Below, piece after piece: positions 20,642 through 31,926 of a stretch of DNA of 64,000 bases. The DNA is taken from the NCBI GenBank assembly GCA_951802425.1, contig OX637798.1, positions 3,707,822 to 3,771,821 on the forward strand, read 5' to 3'. The translations under genes were made by a program, and so were the position numbers. This stretch comes from Clavaria fumosa (taxonomy: Eukaryota > Basidiomycota > Agaricomycetes > Agaricales > Clavariaceae). Position 1 is the stretch's first letter. Every line of letters starts with the position of its first letter. Below the pieces are notes generated by a model. That model was not told where the DNA came from, searched no databases, and saw only the letters and a program-made list of their open reading frames with translations.

Positions 20642-23294
20642 AATACAATTTTCTTTCCACATTTCAGCAGTATTTCTTGTCCACATGGATGACATTGTTA
20701 TGCCTTCCTGTCTCCACTACCAACTAAGGGCCTTCTTCTTCCATTCCATCTAGCATCCATTCAAGCCCTCATCCATCTGAGGTGCTCCCTGTTGCCCCTG
20801 TAGCATCATCAGATAGTCACCCATGTACCAGCATACCATTGCCCTTGTATGATTGTCTGCTCTCCTGTCTCTTCCCCATTCTCTTCATTCAGCAATTGTG
20901 TCTCCCCCATGTGTTGATAGCTGTGGGCCACACACTTTGATACACATGCTTTCAAGCTTTGACACAAACTCAACTCATAACTTAATTGACTCTGTGAGAT
21001 GGGGCATCCAGGACACCAACTTTGACATTCACATCTAGTCAACTTTGTGTGTCATGTGGGCATGGCAGTCCTGGACACCCACCTTGAGGTACACATTGAG
21101 TCAACTTACTTTGTACATTATGAGAGATGTGGGTGTCCTGGTCCTCCTGGCATGGCTTACCTGTATCTGTATGATGTCCCAGCCTGCATCACATTGGATC
21201 TTGGTAGGTATGTAGGACCTAGGTTTGGCATGCTAAGAGTGAGTAGCACAGGTGGTGTAAGTAGGATGGAGGGGTGGACAGTGTGAGTGGAGTGGGTGGG
21301 TGGCACAGGCAAGGTGAGTAAGGCAGGTGGCACAAGTGAGGAGGTGCAAGTGAGGCAAGCCATGTGGTGTAGCACCAATGAGGTGAGTGGGCTGCTCATG
21401 TTCATCAGTCATTGCTTATGTGTGCCATACAGTGCCTAGGCTATGTCCATGCTGCTCATAGCAACCCACCTCCAGACCCTGTTCTTTTTTCCCTTCCCCA
21501 GGTAGTCCAGCACAATGCAGTTCTGCCTCCTCCCCTTCCTTGCCATGTGCTATCCACTCTATGCTGCTTGTCTTGTTCTTCTGTCTGGGAGTCATGTGAT
21601 TAACATAGACCCATGCTATTCACTTGGCTTATTTCATCTATGGCCTTATGGCCTCTGTCCATGTAAGATTGGTTTGTTGAGACCAGAGATCCCTGAGTCA
21701 CAAGTGCATTAGAACCCTGTTTATAGCAGTAGTCATGCAGTCATGGTGACAGTAGTGGGATAGATGTGGCTGGTTAGCTAAGTATACAAGGAAACCCCTT
21801 CACCCCTATGGTTGACCCTTACAGTGCACCAATATTATCAATTGCCCTTACCATGCAATGGCAGTGAATGTCAAGATACCTCCAACCCAATAATAGCCTT
21901 AGTGGCATCAGGGAATTGGGAAAGGGACATACACAAGTACCAAAAGCATATGACCTGCATATGACCTGTATATGACCTGGTGGCATATGCTTTTGGTACT
22001 TGTGTATGTCCCTTTCCCAATTCCCTGATGCCACTAAGGCTATTATTGGGTTGGAGGTATCTTGACATTCACTGCCATTGCATGGTAAGGGCAATTGATA
22101 ATATTGGTGCACTGTAAGGGTCAACCATAGGGGTGAAGGGGTTTCCTTGTATACTTAGCTAACCAGCCACATCTATCCCACTACTGTCACCATGACTGCA
22201 TGACTACTGCTATAAACAGGGTTCTAATGCACTTGTGACTCAGGGATCTCTGGTCTCAACAAACCAATCTTACATGGACAGAGGCCATAAGGCCATAGAT
22301 GAAATAAGCCAAGTGAATAGCATGGGTCTATGTTAATCACATGACTCCCAGACAGAAGAACAAGACAAGCAGCATAGAGTGGATAGCACATGGCAAGGAA
22401 GGGGAGGAGGCAGAACTGCATTGTGCTGGACTACCTGGGGAAGGGAAAAAAGAACAGGGTCTGGAGGTGGGTTGCTATGAGCAGCATGGACATAGCCTAG
22501 GCACTGTATGGCACACATAAGCAATGACTGATGAACATGAGCAGCCCACTCACCTCATTGGTGCTACACCACATGGCTTGCCTCACTTGCACCTCCTCAC
22601 TTGTGCCACCTGCCTTACTCACCTTGCCTGTGCCACCCACCCACTCCACTCACACTGTCCACCCCTCCATCCTACTTACACCACCTGTGCTACTCACTCT
22701 TAGCATGCCAAACCTAGGTCCTACATACCTACCAAGATCCAATGTGATGCAGGCTGGGACATCATACAGATACAGGTAAGCCATGCCAGGAGGACCAGGA
22801 CACCCACATCTCTCATAATGTACAAAGTAAGTTGACTCAATGTGTACCTCAAGGTGGGTGTCCAGGACTGCCATGCCCACATGACACACAAAGTTGACTA
22901 GATGTGAATGTCAAAGTTGGTGTCCTGGATGCCCCATCTCACAGAGTCAATTAAGTTATGAGTTGAGTTTGTGTCAAAGCTTGAAAGCATGTGTATCAAA
23001 GTGTGTGGCCCACAGCTATCAACACATGGGGGAGACACAATTGCTGAATGAAGAGAATGGGGAAGAGACAGGAGAGCAGACAATCATACAAGGGCAATGG
23101 TATGCTGGTACATGGGTGACTATCTGATGATGCTACAGGGGCAACAGGGAGCACCTCAGATGGATGAGGGCTTGAATGGATGCTAGATGGAATGGAAGAA
23201 GAAGGCCCTTAGTTGGTAGTGGAGACAGGAAGGCATAACAATGTCATCCATGTGGACAAGAAATACTGCTGAAATGTGGAAAGAAAATTGTATT
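20642..23294. repeat. giant palindrome F1 (arms 1,311 bp, loop 31 bp)
   Basis: Positions i and 43936-i are complementary from 20642/23294 to 21952/21984. The loop 21953-21983 contains three ATGACCTG-like units. The arms look identical or nearly so, shown by mirrored ORF pairs such as 20809-21042 and 22894-23127. The sequence belongs to a family also found as palindromes F2, F3 and F4. Both F1 arms lack a roughly 187-bp block present in both F2 arms, while F1 extends further towards its centre (21600-21952). No transposase gene, terminal repeat of a known superfamily or target duplication was seen. Confidence 0.93.
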
Positions 23295-23399
23295 GTAGTA
23301 GATTTTCGTAATTAGGGTTAAGTTAGGTCTGAGTACAGTCTAAGGATTTGAGCTATTTCCCACGCATAAATAAGTCTTGGTCTCATGAATAATATGGAT

Positions 23400-26300
23400 A
23401 TGTTGGCTGTCCCAGAAGTACGCATATCATACACAAATGATATGCATACTTCTGGGCAGAGTGTGTATGCATATTGTACGCAAACGATATGCATACTTCT
23501 GGGCAGAGTGTGTACACATATCATATGTGAAAAATATGCATACTTCTGGGCAGAGGATATGCATACTTCTTGGAAAGTGTGTACGCATATCATTCATGTA
23601 CAATATCCACACTCTTCCCAGAAGTATGCATATTGTATGTGAACAATAGCGTACTTCTGGGCAAAGCATATGCACACACACCATATTGTATGCATATGAT
23701 ATGCATACATTCTGGGTGAGTGGGCATGCGTATATCATATACAAATGATGTATATGCATGCCCACTCACCAGGAATGCATGCATATCGTACGCGAACGAT
23801 ATGTGGACATTCTGGGTGAGTGGGCATGTGTACATCATATACAAATGATATATATGCATGCCCACTTGCCAGGAATGTACGCATATCGTACGCGTACGAT
23901 ATGCGTACATTCTGGGTGAGTGGGCATGCGTATATCATATACAAATGATGTATATGCATGCCCACTCACCAGGAATGCACGCATATCGTATGCGTACGAT
24001 ATGCGTACATTCTGGATGAGTGGGCATGCGTATATGATATACAAATGATGTATATGCATGCCCACTCACCAGGAATGCACGCATATCGTATGCGTATGAT
24101 ATGCGTACATTCTGGGTGAGTGTGCATGCATATATCATATACAAATGATGTATATGCATGCCCACTCACCAGGAATGCATGCATATCGTATGCGTACGAT
24201 ATGCGTGCATTCTGGGTGAGTGGGCATGCGTATATCATACACAAATGATGTATACGCATGCCCACTCACCAGGAATGCACGCATATCGTACGCGTACGAT
24301 ATGCGTACATTCTGGGTGAGTGGGCATGCATATACATCATTTGTGTATGATATACGCATGCCCACTCACCCAGAATGCACGCATATCGTACGCGTACGAT
24401 ATGCGTGCATTCCTGGTGAGTGGGCATGCGTATACATCATTTGTGTATGATATACGCATGCCCACTCACCCAGAATGCACGCATATCGTACGCATACGAT
24501 ATGCATGCATTCCTGGTGAGTGGGCATGCATATACATCATTTGTATATGATATATGCATGCACACTCACCCAGAATGTACGCATATCATACGCATACGAT
24601 ATGCGTGCATTCCTGGTGAGTGGGCATGCCCACTCACCCAGAATGTACGCATATTGTATGCATACGATATGCGTGCATTCCTGGTGAGTGGGGATGCATA
24701 TACATCATTTGTATATGATATATGCATGCCCACTCACCCAGAATGTACGCATATTGTATGCATACGATATGCGTGCATTCCTGGTGAGTGGGGATGCATA
24801 AACATCATTTGTATATGATATATGCATGCCCACTCACCCAGAATGTACGCATATCGTACGCGTACGATATGCGTGCATTCCTGGTGAGTGGGCATGCGTA
24901 TACATCATTTGTATATGATATACGCATGCCCACTCACCCAGAATGCACGCATATCGTACGCATACGATATGCGTACATTCCTGGCAAGTGGGCATGCATA
25001 TATATCATTTGTATATGATGTACACATGCCCACTCACCCAGAATGTCCGCATATCGTTCGCGTACGATATGCGTACATTCTGGGTGAGTGGGCATGCATA
25101 TATCATATACAAATGATGTATATGCATCCCCACTCACCAGGAATGCACGCATATCGTACGCGAACGATATGCGGACATTCTGGGTGAGTGGGCATGTGTA
25201 CATCATATACAAATGATATATATGCATGCCCACTTGCCAGGAATGTACGCATATCGTATGCGTACGATATGCGTGCATTCTGGGTGAGTGGGCATGCGTA
25301 TATCATATACAAATGATGTATACGCATGCCCACTCACCAGGAATGCACGCATATCGTACGCGTACGATATGCGTACATTCTGGGTGAGTGGGCATGCATA
25401 TATCATATACAAATGATGTATATGCATCCCCACTCACCAGGAATGCATGCATATCGTATGCATACAATATGCGTACATTCTGGGTGAGTGGGCATGCATA
25501 TATCATATACAAATGATGTATATGCATGCCCACTCACCAGGAATGCATGCATATCATATGCGTACGATATGCGTGCATTCTGGGTGAGTGGGCATGCGTA
25601 TATCATATACAAATGATGTATACGCATGCCCACTCACCAGGAATGCACGCATATCGTACGCGTACGATATGCGTACATTCTGGGTGAGTGGGCATGCATA
25701 TATCATATACAAATGATGTATATGCATGCCCACTCACCAGGAATGCACGCATATCGTACGCATACGATATGCGTACATTCTGGGTGAGTGGGCATGCATA
25801 TATCATATACAAATGATGTATATGCATCCCCACTCACCAGGAATGCACGCATATCGTACGCGAACGATATGCGGACATTCTGGGTGAGTGGGCATGTGTA
25901 CATCATATACAAATGATATATATGCATGCCCACTTGCCAGGAATGTACGCATATCGTATGCGTACGATATGCGTGCATTCTGGGTGAGTGGGCATGCGTA
26001 TATCATATACAAATGATGTATACGCATGCCCACTCACCAGGAATGCACGCATATCGTACGCGTACGATATGCGTACATTCTGGGTGAGTGGGCATGCATA
26101 TATCATATACAAATGATGTATATGCATCCCCACTCACCAGGAATGCACGCATATTGTATGCATACAATATGCGTACATTCTGGGTGAGTGGGCATGCATA
26201 TATCATATACAAATGATGTATATGCATGCCCACTCACCAGGAATGCATGCATATCATATGCGTACGATATGCGTGCATTCTGGGTGAGTGGGCATGCGTA

Positions 26301-26805
26301 TATCATATACAAATGATGTATACGCATGCCCACTCACCAGGAATGCACGCATATCATACACGTACGATATGCGTACATTCTGGGTGAGTGGGCATGCGTA
26401 TATCATATACAAATAATGTATATGCATGCCCACTCACCAGGAATGCACGCATATTGTATGCATATGATATGCGTACATCCTGGATGAGTGGGCATGCGTA
26501 TATCATATACAAATGATGTATATGCATGCCCACTCACCAGGAATGCATGCATATTGTATGTGTATAATATGCGTACATTCTGGGTGAGTGGGCATGTGTA
26601 CATCATATACAAATGATATATATGCATGTCCACTTGCCAGGAATGTACGCATATCGTATGTGTATGATATGCGTACATTCTGGGTGAGTGGGCATGCATA
26701 TATATCATTTGTATATGATGTACACATGCCCACTCACCCAGAATGTACGCATATCGTACGCATACGATATGCGTACATTCCTGGTGAGTGGGGATGCATA
26801 TACTA
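23400..26805. repeat. satellite array of 100-bp double-hairpin monomers
   Basis: About 33 monomers of 100 bp follow each other. Each holds hairpin I, core GCATATCGTACGCGTACG continuing into ATATGC (24 bp, fully palindromic), and hairpin II, GAGTGGGCATGCATATA against TATATGCATGCCCACTC around CATATACAAATG. A less regular 23400-23700 lead-in has shorter CATACTTCTGGGCAGAG spacers. The array changes orientation near 24335, between 25060 and 25110, and near 26700, always inside a hairpin. Blocks at 25100-25799 and 25800-26499 repeat each other at a 700-bp period, a higher-order repeat of seven monomers. Variants are mostly CpG against TpG/CpA. The 76-codon ORFs in it are by-products of the repeat. 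Confidence 0.95.
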
Positions 26806-27202
26806 CAGAAGTACATAGGTTATATACTACAAGTCTGGGCCATAATAGTTAGTAACTACAAAAATAGTCTCAGAGATATTACTGTCATGACCCTCTCATT
26901 TTTCCCACACCTACCATGTCTAGCACCATCCATGAGCCTTCTGACATCCTCCCATGACCCTATGCATCCACCCTCAAACCTTCTAAACCTTCCCAAGCTG
27001 TCTACAAACCCTCATTACCTTCTGTCACCATTTATACATTATCAGACCCTATCATGCCTCACACATCCCCTCACTACATGCCCTACCAATGCACCAGACC
27101 TCCACACTCCTCTAGTTACACTTGGCACACTCATACTTCTGATGCATGTGACTTGCCAACTAGCACCACCTGCATCACCTGCATCACCAGCATCATGTGT
27201 GT
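26806..27202. other. no supported gene; pyrimidine-rich spacer
   Basis: This C/T-rich stretch (CACACCTACC, CCTCAAACCTTCTAAACC) has one ORF that starts inside the satellite and shows no domain. It ends with a short CACCTGCATCACCTGCATCAC repeat before LTR X4. Confidence 0.35.
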
Positions 27203-27925
27203 GCACTACTAAGGTTGTGAGGGGTTAGGGAAGCATAGGTAAGGTTGCAAGCATGACTGGTCATGGGTCACAACCCAGTTAAATAATCATATAAGTAACT
27301 ATAACTATGGGGGGATCCTCAGATCATAAATGTTGTAGTTATAGATTACTGTGGGCAAGGAGGGAAACATATTTGAAGTAAATACACAGCTGACTGTTGG
27401 TGGCATGTTTGAGTGTTAAGATTGTGAGGTCATAGGAGCAGTCACATGGGTGACACAGGTGACCTAGGGCAGAGGGTCATGTGAGTAATGCCAGTAATGC
27501 AAGTAATGCTGGTAGCATTGGTGGTGTCATAGCACCAGTGGTGCTGGTAGCACTGGTGGTATTGGTAGCACTGGTGATGTTGGTAGCGCTGGTGACACTG
27601 GTAGCACCAGTGATGCCAGTAATGCTGGTGGTGCCACATGGTGAGTCATGTGCTGATGAAGAGATTGTGTAACTGCATGTTGTGTGTCAATATCAGGGGT
27701 TCAAATGGTGGATATGCATAGGGTGAGTTTGCAAGGAGTTCCATGAGTATGGTGTTGTGGTCGCAAGTATCATATGAAGGCAGGGGAAGTCCAGGAGGGC
27801 TCTGGAAAAAGACAGCAGGTTTCAGAAGTGCGCAGGGTGGTCTGCGAGGTGGTGAGTGGGTGTCAGGAGGCCCAGAGGTGTTGGTAGAGGCAGAATAGAT
27901 AGGGAAAAATGGGTGGATCCTGGCA
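27203..27925 (-). mobile_element. LTR X4, 5'-truncated copy, with polypurine tract
   Basis: From CTACTAAGGTTGTGAGGGGTTAGG the sequence parallels X1 (9375 onward) through the minisatellite (27490-27620, CTGGTAGCACTGGTGGT units) to GGATCCTGGCA at 27925. The left half of the LTR is missing. The next bases on the reverse strand read GAAGAGGGGGTAA, a polypurine tract, so this is also a 3' LTR in minus orientation, followed by gene Z3. Confidence 0.8.
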
Positions 27926-28042
27926 TTACCCCCTCTTCAAGCCTCAAGCCCTGCGAGAGTGGAGATCATGTGACAAATTAGTCAGTGTGTTGTTTGTTGA
28001 TCAGGTCACGACACCTGTAATTTTTCTCTAAGTCACACCACC

Positions 28043-28596
28043 ATGGTTGCATCCAACATCCTCAAACACCAAGAAACCGAGCTTGAGCACGAAATGCGCA
28101 TTTTTGAAGAAAAATAAGCTGGCCTTGACCAGAGGATCCTGGAAGACTCCCTAGCTTGTCAAAGGGTGGAACAAGTGTGATGTGCGCGCCTTCAAGGCCA
28201 GGTCGTGGGCCCTAGCAAGTCAGTTGCCAATGTTGCAGGCTACAGCAAGGCAGCAGGTAATGTTGCGAGCCCTAGCAAGGCAAGGGACAACATCACAGGT
28301 GTAGTAGATCCATTGTCTACAGAGTTCTTGAAGGCATGGAAAAAAATTGGATCAGTGAAAGAAAATAAGGAGTGGAATGGGATGGAGTGAGAGGTGCATA
28401 ATGGTATTTCTTATTCCAATTATTTTTTCTAATTGTTGAGTCACAGGATTGTGACAATTGCATTGCAAAGGGCTGGCAGTGTGAGCACAGACCTGCCAGC
28501 AAGTGTCGTCAGTGTGCAGAGGACCATGGAAAGTGTTTGTGGGTCTAGGAGTTTTGACAATGGCAGGTGAAGAATGAGTTGGGTTGGGACAATGTG
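28043..28596 (+). pseudogene. Z3: decayed paralogue of Z2 with conserved Zn2Cys6 spacing
   Basis: ATG at 28043 (CCACCATGG, the same context as Z2) lies 117 bp after LTR X4, as in X1. The first frame ends after 25 codons (TAA). A later frame (28205-28390) carries LKAWKKIGSVKENKEW, matching Z2 LKLWKKIGSAKENKDW. After an intron-like GTGCAT...TCACAG stretch, 28450-28540 codes for CDNCIAKGWQC and KCRQCAEDHGKC. All six cysteines and their spacing are kept although most CpGs are gone. TAG follows at WV-stop. The copy is cut at 28596 by element F2. Survival of the ligands through heavy decay suggests that the motif mattered in the ancestor. Confidence 0.7.
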
Positions 28597-29488
28597 CTGG
28601 TCTCTTGGTTTGCTGCTTGTGACTTGGCAATCTTGATGCACACATTGTCATTGGCATAGGCCCTGCATGGCTCAGGTGCATGCATGCCTGGCAGACAGAT
28701 CTGCATTGTTGACAAGCAGTGTGTGCACCTCTCCTTTGCTCATCCTGTAGTCTTCAATGTCCTGCTTGTATAGTTCTGTCTCTTCTCTACTCAGTAAGTG
28801 TGCACTGTTGCACTCACTAATCCCAAGAGATCTTTGCAGGCACAAATTCATGGGTACATAAAGAGCTGGAGAACAGGATGGAAAGTGAGCAAACAGGTAC
28901 CTGTTTCTTGCTGTGCATTGATGTCACAGAGCTACTGGCTGTTCAGGCCCTGTTCCATTTGCTGGGATATTGTCAGTTAGCTGTTTGTGCATATTTTGGT
29001 TTGTTCATATAATTGATCAAGGAAACTCAACCCTCAATCAACAACATGCCCATATTGTTGACCAATGATATGAATATATCATTGACTAGCAATATGCTTA
29101 TATCATGGACAATATATGCATATAATTGACCAATGATATGTGCAAATAGTCAGTCAATGGCATCCACATATTGTCAGTCAACAAAGCAGTAGAGGCAGGG
29201 CAAGCAGGTCAGTGGAGGCTGTGCAATTGGATTGAGTCAGATAGGCAGTGCAAGCAGGGTGAGCAGGTGAGTGAGGCAATCATGGTTAGCAGTCAGAAGT
29301 GCAAGTGGGATGGGCAGGGTGGATGTCACAAGTGACAATGGAGGTCTGAGATGAGTGGGGACAAGCAAGCACAGAGATTGGGAATTTTGTTTCCACATTT
29401 CATCAGTATTTCTTGTCCATATGGATGACATTGTTATGCCTTCCTGTCTCAACTACCAAAACATTAAAAAACCCTTCAACAACACCTC
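28597..29488. repeat. F2 left domain, shared with F4
   Basis: CTGGTCTCTTGGTTTGCTGC starts at 28597 and at 61785, and the two regions run parallel for about 0.9 kb (GACTTGGCAATCTTGATGCA, AGTCAACAAAGCAGT, GTGCAAGCAGGGTGAGCAGG). It always precedes the palindrome of the F family, so the full F element is probably a left domain plus inverted arms. No ORF with a known domain is visible. The GCAGTGCAAGCAGGGTG motif recurs in the arms. Confidence 0.75.
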
Positions 29489-31926
29489 AGATCATCAACC
29501 CATGTGCATCCCCTGCTGATCATCCTTCACCCATATTGTATATTCACATGAATCTGCAACTCATCTTAAGAAATGGAATTTTGTTTCCACATTTCATCAG
29601 TATTTCTTGTCCACATGGATGACATTGTTATGCCTTCCTGTCTCAACTACCAACTAAGGGCCTTCTTCTTCCATTCCATCTAGCATCCATTCAAGCCCTC
29701 CTCCATCTCAGGTGCTCCCTGTTGTCCCTATAGCACCATCAGATAGTCACCCATGTACCAGCATACCATTGCCCTTGTATGATTGTCTGCTCTCCTGTCT
29801 CTTCCCCAGTCTCTTCATTCAGCAATTGTGTCTCCCCCATTCTCCCCCATGTGTTGATAGCTGTGGGCCACACACATGCTTTCAAGCTTTGACACAAACT
29901 CAACTCATCACTTAACTGACTTTGTGAGATGGGGCATCCAGGACACCCACTTTGACATTCACATCTAGTCAACTTTGTGTGTCATTTGGGCATGGCAGTC
30001 CTGGACACCCACCTTGAGGCACACATCCAGTCAACTTACTTTGTACATTATGAGAGATGTGGGTGTCCTGGTCCTCCTGGCATGGCTTACCTGTATCTGT
30101 ATGATATCCCAGCCTGCATCACATTGGATCTTGGTAGGTATGTAGGACCTAGGTTTGGCATGCTAAGAGTGAGTAGCACAGGTGGTGTAAGTAGGATGGA
30201 GGGTGGACAGTGTGAGTGGAGTGAGTGGGTGGCACAGGCAAGGTGAGTAAGGCAAGTGGCACAAGTGAGGAGGTGCAAGTGAGGCAAGCCATGTGGTGTA
30301 GCACCAATGAGGTGAGTGGGTAGGCAGTGCAAGCAGGGTGGATGGCACAATTGGGGGTGAGCAGCATGGGTGGCACCATTGGGACAAGTTTGGTGGACAG
30401 TGCATATTATCAGTCAATGATAAGTTAATATTTCCTTGTATTATTCATGACATGTCTGCTTGAGTAATGTATGTGTTTACTGTGCTCATGCTTGTCATAC
30501 CTGGCACTGCTCATGTTCATCAGTCATTGCTTATGTGTGCCATACAGTGCCTAGGCTATGTCCATGCTGCTCATAGCAACCCACCTCCAGACCCTGTTCT
30601 TTTTTCCCTTCCCCAGGTAGTCCAGCACAATGCAGTTCTGCCTCCACCCCTTCCTTGCCATGTGCTATCCACTCTATGCTGCTTGTCTTGTTCTTGAGTC
30701 TATGTTAATCACCAGACTCCTGGACAGAAGAACAAGACAAGCAGCATAGAGTGGATAGCACATGGCAAGGAAGGGGTGGAGGCAGAACTGCATTGTGCTG
30801 GACTACCTGGGGAAGGGAAAAAAGAACAGGGTCTGGAGGTGGGTTGCTATGAGCAGCATGGACATAGCCTAGGCACTGTATGGCACACATAAGCAATGAC
30901 TGATGAACATGAGCAGTGCCAGGTATGACAAGCATGAGCACAGTAAACACATACATTACTCAAGCAGACATGTCATGAATAATACAAGGAAATATTAACT
31001 TATCATTGACTGATAATATGCACTGTCCACCAAACTTGTCCCAATGGTGCCACCCATGCTGCTCACCCCCAATTGTGCCATCCACCCTGCTTGCACTGCC
31101 TACCCACTCACCTCATTGGTGCTACACCACATGGCTTGCCTCACTTGCACCTCCTCACTTGTGCCACTTGCCTTACTCACCTTGCCTGTGCCACCCACTC
31201 ACTCCACTCACACTGTCCACCCTCCATCCTACTTACACCACCTGTGCTACTCACTCTTAGCATGCCAAACCTAGGTCCTACATACCTACCAAGATCCAAT
31301 GTGATGCAGGCTGGGATATCATACAGATACAGGTAAGCCATGCCAGGAGGACCAGGACACCCACATCTCTCATAATGTACAAAGTAAGTTGACTGGATGT
31401 GTGCCTCAAGGTGGGTGTCCAGGACTGCCATGCCCAAATGACACACAAAGTTGACTAGATGTGAATGTCAAAGTGGGTGTCCTGGATGCCCCATCTCACA
31501 AAGTCAGTTAAGTGATGAGTTGAGTTTGTGTCAAAGCTTGAAAGCATGTGTGTGGCCCACAGCTATCAACACATGGGGGAGAATGGGGGAGACACAATTG
31601 CTGAATGAAGAGACTGGGGAAGAGACAGGAGAGCAGACAATCATACAAGGGCAATGGTATGCTGGTACATGGGTGACTATCTGATGGTGCTATAGGGGCA
31701 ACAGGGAGCACCTGAGATGGAGGAGGGCTTGAATGGATGCTAGATGGAATGGAAGAAGAAGGCCCTTAGTTGGTAGTAGAGACATAACAATGTCATCCAT
31801 GTGGACAAGAAATACTGATGAAATGTGGAAACAAAATTCCATTTCTTAAGATGAGTTGCAGATTCATGTGAATATACAATATGGGTGAAGGATGATCAGC
31901 AGGGGATGCACATGGGTTGATGATCT
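29489..31926. repeat. giant palindrome F2 (arms about 1.2 kb, loop 32 bp)
   Basis: Complementary positions sum to 61423 around a loop at 30696-30727. Mirrored ORF pairs such as 29739-29972 and 31451-31684 have identical translations. The right arm lacks 8 bp (AGGAAGGC against left near 29636), shifting the outer sum to 61415. The right arm ends at 31926, exactly where repeat R unit 1 begins. Unlike F1, both arms carry the roughly 187-bp GTAGGCAGTGCAAGCAGGG block. Confidence 0.93.

Noticed and set aside
23400..26805. CRISPR-like regular spacing of palindromic repeats
   Set aside because: The spacing is regular, but the intervening segments are themselves repeats, not unique spacers, there are no cas genes, and the host looks fungal. 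It is a satellite.
23735..26816. Many 76-codon ORFs of similar sequence on both strands
   Set aside because: They arise from the CpG/ATG-containing 100-bp satellite. One hundred is not a multiple of three, so each frame closes quickly and no codon bias is visible.
20809..31711. Mirrored ORF pairs with identical proteins in palindromes F1 and F2
   Set aside because: Identity comes from the palindrome arms. The translations are Pro/Leu/His-rich, without domains, and occur in several overlapping frames.
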